64,000 nucleotides of DNA. Origin: Pseudodesulfovibrio profundus (GTDB lineage Bacteria; Desulfobacterota; Desulfovibrionia; Desulfovibrionales; Desulfovibrionaceae). Both the position numbers and the translations under genes were made by a program. The stretch lies in the NCBI RefSeq assembly GCF_900217235.1, contig NZ_LT907975.1, forward strand, positions 3,819,001 to 3,883,000, given 5' to 3'. Under the pieces are notes generated by a model, which did no database searches, was not told the origin of the DNA, and worked only from the letters and a program-made list of their open reading frames with translations. Below, in pieces: positions 51,862-59,443 of the stretch (within the stretch, counting starts at the first letter, position 1; each line of letters opens with the position of its first letter).

Positions 51862-51902
51862 GGGACGGATTTGGGACGCAAAAGGGACGTTTTAGGCGTC
51901 CC
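51862..51902. promoter_or_regulatory. Candidate integrase arm-type sites, right end
   Basis: Three direct GGGACG hexamers at 51862, 51873 and 51884 (11-bp spacing, one helical turn) and one inverted copy CGTCCC at 51897-51902. The first two reproduce the left-end arrangement at 12090-12106. Confidence 0.55.
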
Positions 51903-51917
51903 ATACGGGTTTTTTTT
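51884..51917 (+). terminator. Terminator of the late operon
   Basis: GGGACG-TTTTAGG-CGTCCC hairpin followed after 7 nt by eight Ts; CCC-ATAC-GGG next to the T-tract may take over as the final stem. It shares bases with an arm-type site. Confidence 0.6.
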
Positions 51918-51946
51918 GGTAGTTTTTGGTAGATTGCCTTTTAGCC

Positions 51947-51975
51947 TTGACCTTAGTTAAAGGCCCGTATATCAA
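51947..51975 (+). promoter_or_regulatory. Phage-borne promoter for the restored tRNA-Arg
   Basis: -35 TTGACC (51947-51952), 17-bp spacer, -10 TATCAA (51970-51975). Transcription would begin near 51982, a few nt before the tRNA 5' end. It lies on the prophage side of the att core. Confidence 0.7.
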
Positions 51976-51989
51976 GGCTTCTCAAAGGT

Positions 51990-52032
51990 TGCCCCCATAG
52001 CTCAGGTGGATAGAGCACAGGATTCCTAATCC
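51990..52032 (+). repeat. attR core
   Basis: 43 bp identical to 12009-12051, overlapping the 5' half of the intact tRNA-Arg up to the 3' side of the anticodon stem. Confidence 0.92.
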
Positions 52033-52067
52033 TGGTGCCGTGTGTTCGAATCGCACTGGGGGCACCA
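51991..52067 (+). tRNA. tRNA-Arg (anticodon CCU), reconstituted at attR
   Basis: 77 nt including CCA. Acceptor GCCCCCA/TGGGGGC, anticodon loop TTCCTAA giving CCU, T arm GTGTG-TTCGAAT-CGCAC. Its 5' half comes from the phage side of the junction and its 3' half is chromosomal. Confidence 0.97.
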
Positions 52068-52078
52068 ATGCAATTTTA

Positions 52079-52108
52079 GGGGCAGCTGTTATTTCAGCTG
52101 CCCCTTTT
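52079..52108 (+). terminator. Terminator after tRNA-Arg
   Basis: Perfect 10-bp stem GGGGCAGCTG/CAGCTGCCCC with a 6-nt loop, followed by four Ts, 11 nt past the tRNA. Confidence 0.9.
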
Positions 52109-52220
52109 CGTGTTTTTTGGCTTGCTGCCAACCTGAAATGGCAATCCGTGGGCTGGCATTGTAGTTTTCCGGCTTGGTTTGAGGTAAGGGGTTTCTAGTT
52201 TTGTGATTAATTGGCGCTTC

Positions 52221-53132
52221 TCAATAATCAAACCCCGTTCTTGCGTGATCGGCAGTAAAGTCTAATCGATTGAATAGGGCAGTTAATGTGGTATCTCCTA
52301 ACTGTCCGTATTGATTGAAAGCCTGTTCCCAGAACTTGTCTTTTGTTATTAGATCGTACTCTTCGCGACGATTAATTCTATGCGTTGTTGCCATGGTTTC
52401 CACCATATATGACATCATGGCTGCTGCGCAGTATGGGTGTTTTTTATGAAGTTCTTTCACAAATGATTTAAAGGTATCATCTGCCATTTTGTTTTTACTG
52501 AAAAGGTTGTATTTATCATCATCAAGAACTTTTAAAATGGTATAGCTATACAGGTTGATGAGATAATCATTATTCCATTTTGTCGTTCCTACTTGAATCT
52601 TTAAAAGAGTAAAAACTCTGTCTATTTGCCTGAGAGAAATGGGATAGATTTCATTAAAGGAGGACAGCAGAGGCGTGATTGTATTCTCTTCTAGCCCGTA
52701 TGCTTCACACAGGTTGCTACAATAGTCTTTTTTAGAAAGTTCAGGTAGGTCGATTACAATATCAAAAAACCGTCTCAAATATCCTTCAGATTCTAGACCA
52801 GAACCATATATTGATTCAACAGCATATTTAAGCTGCCTTAGATCGACTGACAAAACAAAGACGATGTTCTCAACGTCAAAAAGGTGTTTGATCCGTTCCA
52901 GCAACTCGACCGCATAGTTTGGACGACAGCGATCAAGTTCATCGACGAAGATGATCAAAGGACCTTTCCCTTTCGTGTTTTTCTCAACAAATTGCTCTAA
53001 GGCTGATGTGAAGTTTTCTGTCGAGCTTTTTCTTTCGCTGTATTCTTCAATTTGTTTGGTGACGATCCCGGTTACCGCTTCTGAGATTTCTTCAGCGTAA
53101 TCATCTGCACCACACGCTTCTGCAAGTTCTTT
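52221..53132 (-). pseudogene. KAP family P-loop NTPase, N-terminus removed by IS
   Basis: About 300 residues remain. Walker B region LIIFVDELDRCRPNYAVE and VLSVDLRQLKYAVES are clear KAP NTPase features, but the N-terminal Walker A and membrane-segment region are gone, replaced at 53132 by the IS end. KAP NTPases occur in several anti-phage gene clusters. The fragment has no start of its own and is unlikely to work. Confidence 0.85.
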
Positions 53133-54400
53133 GAGACCTCTGCACGGCAAATCCCACACTTTTACTCTTTAACTATTTGATTTATTATGCTATTATTTCT
53201 CCATCCAAAGGAGGAAGGCATGGCTATTCGGCAGAAAGGACCTCGGTTGGGTGATTACTTCCTGGGGCACCGCAGAACCAAGACCACATTTCTGGATGAG
53301 ATCAACGAACTCATCGACTGGCAGCCCATCAACGCCTTTCTGTGCAAGAAGATCAGGCGCAAGGCCAACGCCGTGGGCAATCCCGCCTATCCGCCTCTGG
53401 CGATGTTCAAGATTCTGCTCTTGCAGCGTTGGTACAACCTGAGTGATCCGGGCGTGGAGCAGGCGCTGCTCGACCGGCTCTCCTTTGTCAGATTTACCGG
53501 TTTTTCCATCGAGGACGACGTGCCGGACGAGACCACCATATGCCGTTTCCGTAACGGTTTGATCCGCCTGAAGGTGCTGGACTCCTTGCTCGACATGCTT
53601 AACCGCCAGCTTGAAGGACAAGGGCTTCTTGTCCGTGAGGGAGCCGTGGTGGACGCCTCGGTAGTCGAGTCGCAGCGGCGGCCGCGCAAGGTTATCGACG
53701 TGATGCCTGAGGACCGTTCCGAGGACGCCGAAGAACAGGATGGGCCGGTGGACTGCCGGGTCAGCTATTCGGATGACGAGGAGGCGGCCTGGCTCCGCAA
53801 GAGAAATCGGGCCTATTACGGCTACAAGCTCCATGCCGCGACGGACAGTCGAGACGGGTTTCTGCTCTGTGGTCACATCACTCCCGCGAACCATTCGGAC
53901 ACGGGCGAATTCGAGCGGCTCGTGAATGGCGTCGGCCTTGATCCCGGCGCACGGGTTTATGCGGACAAGGGCTATTGCAGCGGGAAGAACCGGGACATTC
54001 TGTTTGATCGCGATTTGGAGGACGGAACCATGGACAAGACGCCTCGTGGCGGCAGGCTGACAGACTTCGAAAAGACCCGCAACCGTGACATCAGCAGCAT
54101 TCGGCAAATAGTCGAGCGGGCCTTCGGCACACTCAAACGTGGCTACGCATTCTTTCGGTCCCGATACGTGGGTCGTGAGAAGGTGGAGGGAGAGTTCCAC
54201 ATCCTCGCCATGGCGTTCAATTTGAAAAAAGCTGTTCGACTGGCGCGAGCCTGAAGGGAGAGGTGCGTCCAAAATCCGGCATTTCGGCCAGAAATGGCAG
54301 GAAAAGGCCGGGAATGAGCCCAAGCTGGGGTGCGGTCAGAACATCAAATTGGGTGCGGAGCGCAAGGCACGGACGCGAAAAGGGGATGCGCAGAGGTCTC
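53133..54400 (+). mobile_element. IS5-family-like insertion sequence, copy 2
   Basis: 1268 bp, same ends and orientation as copy 1. Flanks are TCTTT on the left and AATTT on the right, so there is no target duplication. The left flank is the middle of a KAP gene and the right flank the 3' part of a methyltransferase gene, pointing to a deletion next to the element. Confidence 0.93.
53220..54254 (+). CDS. IS5-family-like transposase, copy 2
   Basis: 344 aa, translated sequence identical to the product at 10689-11723. The DDE residues are intact, so it is probably active. Confidence 0.93.
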   Translation: MAIRQKGPRLGDYFLGHRRTKTTFLDEINELIDWQPINAFLCKKIRRKANAVGNPAYPPLAMFKILLLQRWYNLSDPGVEQALLDRLSFVRFTGFSIEDDVPDETTICRFRNGLIRLKVLDSLLDMLNRQLEGQGLLVREGAVVDASVVESQRRPRKVIDVMPEDRSEDAEEQDGPVDCRVSYSDDEEAAWLRKRNRAYYGYKLHAATDSRDGFLLCGHITPANHSDTGEFERLVNGVGLDPGARVYADKGYCSGKNRDILFDRDLEDGTMDKTPRGGRLTDFEKTRNRDISSIRQIVERAFGTLKRGYAFFRSRYVGREKVEGEFHILAMAFNLKKAVRLARA

Positions 54401-55372
54401 AATTTGCATGATGTTAGAAGTTGCCGAATGGGGAAAATAAAAAGTGTCGGGAAACGTCTGTAACCGCGCACATTCGCGGACAGTCAACCGTCTTTCAAGA
54501 GAGTAGTGAAACTGCACACGGGACTTTGCGTTCGCTCTGATCGTGTATGAAGGAGAATCGGCTGGTGTGGTCTCGTCTCCCTGCCCATTTCCTTTTTTTG
54601 CTCTTGACGCTCTGAAATATTGTGACTGGTTTGGTATCGAATCGTCCGTTATCTCCTCAAGGTCTTCTATCGCCCAGCGAGTCGTCCTGTAGTGCTCCTC
54701 AGCGTGAGTCCTCTTAGGCATGACTGGGTACCCCTGCAAATCGTCTCTGACAGCGACAATGAAAAGTCTTGTTCTCCTTTGAGGAACACCATAATCGGGA
54801 GCAAAAAGAGTCCAAACCTCGACCCTGTACCCGACCGAAGATATATCCTGTTTTATCGTGTTTAGCACATCTCCTTGTTTCATATTGGCGAGACCCGGAA
54901 CATTTTCACCAATGACGACAAGGGGTCTGTGAACTTCCATATACTGAATCAGTGTTTGATACAGCCTGCCTCGGGTGGATTTCAATCCATGACGTGGGCC
55001 GCACGTGGCAAAATCCTGACAAGGGAACCCCCCTATCAAAACATCGGCGGCAGGGACTTCGTTCGGGTTGTAGTTAGATAGATCCCGTACTTCGGCGTGA
55101 TCGGAAATGTTCTGGACGTACGTCTGAATACACCTGTCGTCATGGTCATAAGCAGCGAGCAGTTTAAATGGAAGCTTGGGCACCTTGGTTCCCTTGTACG
55201 AAAAGCCTCCGAGAAACCCCAGATCCAGGCCTCCGCATCCACAAAAAAAAGAGACCACAGATCTTTCTCGCACAGCCGAATGCGCTTCTTTCTTTGGTCG
55301 AGTCATTGGAGGGCTTTTTTCCATTTCTATAAGCATCACTGGTTCCTGTTCATGTAAATCAACTGTTTCCAT
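54344..55372 (-). pseudogene. C5-cytosine DNA methyltransferase, C-terminus cut by IS
   Basis: Motif I SFFCGCGGLDLGF near residue 42, catalytic GGFPCQDF (PCQ), ENVPGL, QRRTRLF and RLTVRECARLQTFPD are present. The protein then reads into the IS at 54400 just before the expected motif X (GNAV), gaining 19 foreign residues. Loss of motif X normally removes activity. ATG 55372 is the likely start; it overlaps the HTH gene. Confidence 0.88.
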
Positions 55373-55562
55373 TTGCTTTATCCGCCGCACCTCCAGCCAT
55401 CACCCACTCGTCGACTTCATCTTTCTTGAACTTCCAAAGACGGCCCATGCGGTGGGCGGGCATCGCATGCTTGTCGATCCAGCGGTAAATGGTGTCACTG
55501 CTGACACCGATGTACTTGCCTATCTCGTCCACTGATAACCAGCGGTCTTCTATTTCGGCCAT
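55359..55562 (-). CDS. HTH_17/excisionase-type DNA-binding protein
   Basis: 67 aa. RWLSVDEIGKYIGVSSDTIY and RWIDKHAMPAHRMGRLWKFK form a MerR-like winged helix. It overlaps the methyltransferase start, so it may control that gene or act as an excisionase/regulator of the island. Confidence 0.75.
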   Translation of the reverse strand: MAEIEDRWLSVDEIGKYIGVSSDTIYRWIDKHAMPAHRMGRLWKFKKDEVDEWVMAGGAADKANGNS

Positions 55563-55718
55563 ATCTCCAGCTCCTCAAGGGCGATTGGTTTTTTGCCACG
55601 CCAGAGGCGGCAACGGGGATGCAGGGCGAAGCTTCCCCAAATTAATACGTCCTTTAATATATTTTGGCAGAGGCCGATTGTCAAACGATTTCGTCAGGAT
55701 AAAGCCGCAAAGGTCTGC

Positions 55719-56162
55719 TCACGGACGTAACCACTCGCCGCTGGCGAATCTTTCCGCATAAGGCGGGCATGGCATCCAGTAGGTCCAGGCAGTAATCGGG
55801 GTGCGTCCGCACAGCACCGCCACCATCACCTGATGGTGCATGCTTTGCCCGTCGGGGCGAAATCCTTCCAGCCGGTCGATGGGTGGCAAGTCGCGCTGCG
55901 AATCGGTGAAGGTCACCAGCTCCCCATGGATCAGATCCCAGTCACCGGCCAGTCGGCCGAAGTGCAGCGTGCCGGTATCCTGTTGCCTGCAGGCATCATC
56001 AATATTCTTTGCTGGGACCGTAACGGGTTCTGCTTCAGGCATAAACGGCTGGGAAAACAACGCTTCACTTCGTCGGATTCCGAGGCCGAAGTCATGGAAT
56101 ATGGTGCACGGGAACTGAACTTGTTGTCTGAAGGTCTTGACCTTCTCTAGGCTCGCGGGCAT
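55719..56162 (-). CDS. Gamma-glutamylcyclotransferase (AIG2)-like protein
   Basis: 147 aa. The C-terminal half fits the GGCT fold: LIHGELVTF, PPIDRLEGFRPDG, HQVMVAVL and AWTYWM. The N-terminal YGTL motif is not clear (FHDFGLGIRRSEA stands there), so the enzyme may be degenerate or specialised. It lies between the two methyltransferase loci. Confidence 0.5.
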   Translation of the reverse strand: MPASLEKVKTFRQQVQFPCTIFHDFGLGIRRSEALFSQPFMPEAEPVTVPAKNIDDACRQQDTGTLHFGRLAGDWDLIHGELVTFTDSQRDLPPIDRLEGFRPDGQSMHHQVMVAVLCGRTPITAWTYWMPCPPYAERFASGEWLRP

Positions 56163-56260
56163 CGAAACTGAGATATTCGACGTTGAACACTTTCGAATGA
56201 AGTTGAATCGGGCAGTGAATCTTCGCCTTGAATATTGATCTGCCTTGTTAGGACGTGGTT

Positions 56261-56986
56261 CTACTCTTTCCCTAGAATCCTATCCCAAGCTGCAATGTGG
56301 TATCGGAAGCCGTACTCGACCATCTCGAATCTCCTGCCCAATGTTTTGGCTGCGACCCCAAGTGTCCCGGTTCCGGAGAAGGGATCAAAGATTGTGTCGC
56401 CTTCTTTGCTCAATGAGGTAACCAGACTTTCGATTACCTCCAGTGATTTTTGTGTGGGGTGAAGTGATTTTTCGCCCTTCTTGGTTGACCACTTTTCGTC
56501 GGGGTCAGGCATTAGCCGTTCTTTCCCTGATGTTTTTCCGGAGACCACATAATTTTTGCGTTTTTCCGTGCCGAAGTATGAATCTTCTGAGCACACATGC
56601 AGTCCGAGTTCGAAGCTCTCCTGAAACATACCCTTGTTGAACCCGACCGAATCAGTTTTGCACCAAGCAAATTTGCGTAGTTTGGTAAAATAGCGAGATA
56701 GCTCCCGGTACCAGTCTCCGAATTGGAAGTCCGAGCAGAAGACAAAGACATTGCCGCTAGGCTTCAGAACGCGATGGAATTGGTAAGCCAGAACGTCGAT
56801 CCGTAGCTTTTTGCAATCCCAGTCCTTGCCAGCAATACCGATCTCGTATGGTGGGTCCGTGATTATGGCCTCGTAGCGGTGTGCAGGACAATTCTCCAAA
56901 AAAAAGAATGCGTCATTATTGTGGATGTCGCCATCCTCGGACGACGAGGTTACCCCCAGATGCTCTAGTTTCCGCAAATCGATCAC
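56261..56986 (-). CDS. DNA methyltransferase, beta class (N4/N6)
   Basis: 241 aa. Motif IV TDPPYEIG near residue 43, then HPTQKSLEVIE and motif I DPFSGTGTLGVAA near residue 203. A target-recognition region (about 100-170) lies between. The GTG start overlaps the stop of the regulator gene (GTGA), so both are made from one message. No restriction enzyme is left next to it. Confidence 0.9.
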   Translation of the reverse strand: MIDLRKLEHLGVTSSSEDGDIHNNDAFFFLENCPAHRYEAIITDPPYEIGIAGKDWDCKKLRIDVLAYQFHRVLKPSGNVFVFCSDFQFGDWYRELSRYFTKLRKFAWCKTDSVGFNKGMFQESFELGLHVCSEDSYFGTEKRKNYVVSGKTSGKERLMPDPDEKWSTKKGEKSLHPTQKSLEVIESLVTSLSKEGDTIFDPFSGTGTLGVAAKTLGRRFEMVEYGFRYHIAAWDRILGKE

Positions 56987-57471
56987 GAGTCACCTGCCAT
57001 TGGTTTCCCATATGTTGGCTTCTGGTTCTCCAAGATGTATTGTCGCATTCGATTAAGAGACTTTGAACTCAGTCCCGGATTAAGAGCTTTGCGCCGCTTG
57101 GCTCGCTTTTCCGGTTTTGCAGTTGTGTGACAAAGGTTGGCGGTTTTGGTCATTTCCGGGTCATTCTCCAGTATGCTCATCAGAGCCCTATACGTGTCTT
57201 TGTGCATGGTGACGAGAACGATACGGGTAAACTCCGGTATAGGGAGGTCGTAGGCAAGGGAGAAGTCCAGCACCCGATCCAGTGGAATCGGAGCGTGCCC
57301 CTTCTCGATCTGGGATATGAACGAGTTGGAGACCCCCAGCTTCTGGGCCACCCACCGCAAAGGCTTGCCCTGAGTCTCCCGGACAATCTTCAGGTAAAGC
57401 CCGACTTCTTCCTTCAGCAATTGTTCCGGGGTTTTCACAGGGGTGAGGTCAACGACGTGATTTTTGGTCAT
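56983..57471 (-). CDS. XRE-family regulator, controller-protein-like
   Basis: 162 aa. Helix-turn-helix at about residues 38-60 (LRWVAQKLGVSNSFISQIE), with a basic C-terminus (KPEKRAKRRKALNPG). Overlapped with the methyltransferase, it may act like a restriction-modification controller. AT-rich repeats just upstream are candidate operators. Confidence 0.75.
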   Translation of the reverse strand: MTKNHVVDLTPVKTPEQLLKEEVGLYLKIVRETQGKPLRWVAQKLGVSNSFISQIEKGHAPIPLDRVLDFSLAYDLPIPEFTRIVLVTMHKDTYRALMSILENDPEMTKTANLCHTTAKPEKRAKRRKALNPGLSSKSLNRMRQYILENQKPTYGKPMAGDS

Positions 57472-57540
57472 AGTTAATCAACTACCTTGTTAACAGAATT
57501 AAGTAACTAGATGGTTAATCAAATTAATAAACAAGTTAAT
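57472..57540. promoter_or_regulatory. AT-rich operator/promoter region of the regulator operon
   Basis: Repeated TTAA-centred words: TTAATCAA twice, CTTGTTAAC, and AACAAGTTAAT. Their spacing over 65 bp and position directly upstream of the XRE gene fit an autoregulatory operator array. Confidence 0.45.
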
Positions 57541-57658
57541 ACCCAGTAGCAAGGGGTTTGTTGCTTGTTGCGGGGTGGATGCGAGAGCAAAGACCGGGGA
57601 TATCCCTTGAGCCGGAGTCGAAACCGCCATCCCTCTCGCCGTCGCCTGCGTGGATGAC

Positions 57659-57744
57659 GACGCAAGCAAAGCCGCCGGGGCAAGGCCGTCCGGCGAAGAC
57701 GGACGCCCGAAGGGCTTGGCCTTGCTCCGGCGGCTGCTTGCGTC
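57659..57744. repeat. Cloverleaf-shaped inverted repeat
   Basis: Arms 57659-57687 and 57718-57744 pair over about 26 bp (GACGCAAGCA, GCCGCCGG and GCAAGGCC blocks with two small interruptions). Between them are two perfect mini-hairpins CCGTC/GACGG and GCCC/GGGC, giving a three-branched structure. The surrounding 390 bp (57472-57861) holds no gene. It could be a folded single-strand recombination or transfer site of the element. Confidence 0.75.
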
Positions 57745-57861
57745 ACGCTCGCGGAAAAATCGGCGGGAGGTGAAAAAATCGTCCCGCTAGAGCTTGCGCA
57801 AGGGTTGAGCGACGTCATATCGTGGGGCATATCCACCGGATAAATCGGTCACCAGAAGGAG

Positions 57862-57999
57862 GTGAAACGCATTGACGCGCGTCATAAGTTCGTGACGAAG
57901 TCCGAACTGATGACGCATGAAGAAGCCTTGTGCTTCAACGATCCGCGCGCCGTTTTCCAAACAAACGGCCATTTCCAAATCCTAACACGCAGGCTGTAA
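57862..57999 (+). CDS. Small protein of the integrase element, 45 aa
   Basis: Reads MKRIDARHKFVTKSELMTHE and ends NGHFQILTRRL. AAGGAGG stands so close to the GTG (57862) that an ATT at 57871, eight nt from it, may be the real start. No family recognised. Confidence 0.4.
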   Translation: MKRIDARHKFVTKSELMTHEEALCFNDPRAVFQTNGHFQILTRRL

Positions 58000-58288
58000 C
58001 GCAGCACCCGCCACAGGTTGAATGACAGATATCTACGTCTGTCATTGCCGCACTTCCCCTATGGATGCCATCCAATCCGCAAGACATACGCGCTTGCGGG
58101 GCATCACCCTTTATTGACTGGTTTTTCCGGAACCTTCTTCCGAATGGGAATCGGGCATTCATTCTACCCCTGACCGGTGATGCGTGGCGGGTTTCCGCCA
58201 CAGGCAGATCTTTCCAGGATAACGGGAAAAGTCAGATCTGCTTGGCCCCGGGGCGCTGCCCCGAACCTTTAACGGAAGGAGAATTCCA
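58000..58288. other. Non-coding leader of the integrase gene with inverted repeat
   Basis: No convincing gene. AATGACAGA (58021-58029) and TCTGTCATT (58038-58046) form a 9-bp hairpin. A second GC-rich hairpin GGGGC/GCCCC lies near 58245, shortly before the integrase ribosome site. Confidence 0.5.
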
Positions 58289-59248
58289 ATGGGAAAGTCC
58301 GACAGCCTCAAGTACGGAATCAACCGGGCAACCTTGTCCGGACCGAAATCTAAACAACACCGAATCCGCCAGTCGGCCCACCATTTCGTCAAGGTCTTGC
58401 GCCAGATGAACATGGGAGCCCAAAAGTGGACCAAGGTGACCAACAAACATTTCCAGCGCGTGGCGGACGCCATGCGTGCGGATGGCTTGGGCGACGGCAG
58501 GATTGCCGAAGTCTTCAGCGCCGCGCGCCACATCTGCCGCGCTTACGAAAACGACCGCATAAGCAAAAGCAACTCGACCTTCGGGGTCAAGCGCGGGTCC
58601 ATCGCTAATGCAACGTCCCGCGCGATCAGCCCGGAAGCCTTCCAAGACACCCTGACCCGCATGCGGAACGACGCGTCGTATCCGCAAGCGGGTCGGGCGG
58701 CGGTTCAGATCGAGCTGATGTATGAGCTCGGGCTGCGAAGGGAAGAGTCGGCCAAAGTTGACCTGCCCAATGATTGGGACCGGGAAAACCATAGCCTTCT
58801 CGTTCAGTACGGGACAAAGGGCGGCAGGCCTCGGACTCTGCATGGTCTGTCCCCGCAACAGGAGGCGGCTCTTGAGCGGGCTGAGGAATACGTGTCCCCC
58901 TCCAACAGGAAGGGGATCTACAACCTCATGCCCGTGGGCATGGGCGACAACTGGCTGCACCGGCTGGACTATGCGGCCAGGAAACACGGCCTTGCGGGCA
59001 AGAATGCCGGAGGAACCCTGCACGGCCTTCGGCACGAAAGGTTTCATCAAATGTATGTGAATCACGCAGGCTTTGAGCCGCCCAACCAGCACGAGAGTGT
59101 GCAGGCGTTCCAGGAGGCAGCCCAGACAACGGCCGGGGACGAATGGCCCCGGCTCGACAACGAAGCGCGAGACGCCATCGAGGAAGCGGCAGGGCATTCC
59201 CCTGGTCGCCGCGACATATCTAACGCCTATCTTGGCAGTTCCCTTTAG
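58289..59248 (+). CDS. Tyrosine recombinase of a comM-associated integrative element
   Basis: 319 aa of the type with an N-terminal SAM-like phage integrase domain (about 15-120, QSAHHFVKVLRQMNMG) and a degenerate-looking catalytic domain: the first Arg in YELGLRREESAKVDLP, LHGLRHERFHQMY in the HxxR position, and GHSPGRRDISNAYLG with the last His and Tyr. AAGGAG seven nt upstream. It ends about 200 bp from the comM breakpoint. Confidence 0.82.
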   Translation: MGKSDSLKYGINRATLSGPKSKQHRIRQSAHHFVKVLRQMNMGAQKWTKVTNKHFQRVADAMRADGLGDGRIAEVFSAARHICRAYENDRISKSNSTFGVKRGSIANATSRAISPEAFQDTLTRMRNDASYPQAGRAAVQIELMYELGLRREESAKVDLPNDWDRENHSLLVQYGTKGGRPRTLHGLSPQQEAALERAEEYVSPSNRKGIYNLMPVGMGDNWLHRLDYAARKHGLAGKNAGGTLHGLRHERFHQMYVNHAGFEPPNQHESVQAFQEAAQTTAGDEWPRLDNEARDAIEEAAGHSPGRRDISNAYLGSSL

Positions 59249-59253
59249 ATAAA

Positions 59254-59280
59254 GCCCCGCCATTTCAGGCGGGGTTTCCT
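59254..59280 (+). terminator. Terminator after the comM-associated integrase
   Basis: CCCCGCC/GGCGGGG stem with loop ATTTCA, followed by TTTCCTTT. It begins 6 nt after the stop codon. Confidence 0.85.
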
Positions 59281-59443
59281 TTCGGGCGTGAGGCCTTGCT
59301 CGCGCTGGAGTGTGGCTAAAACTGTACTCGGTTACAACTGCGCGAGGAAAGGAAAAAGAAAATAGGAGGGCTGTAAAGCTACATTTGGAGCAAATTTAGT
59401 GCCTCGCCATGAAAAATGTTATGTTGGCCAAAAGAAAATACAA

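Larger units (their letters stand above)
12009..52032. mobile_element. Complete temperate prophage, podovirus-like, about 40 kb
   Basis: Bounded by 43-bp direct repeats that match the 5' half of tRNA-Arg(CCU), with an integrase next to the left repeat. It contains every expected module in order: int/xis, leftward early genes, immunity, recombination and replication, lysis, packaging, head, ejection-type proteins, fibre. Tail tube, sheath and tape-measure genes are missing, which points to a short-tailed virion. No gene looks disrupted, so it may be inducible. Confidence 0.93.

Noticed and set aside
52221-53159. KAP NTPase as an intact gene starting at 53159
   Set aside because: The first nine codons of that frame are IS end sequence; the native N-terminus with the Walker A motif is missing.
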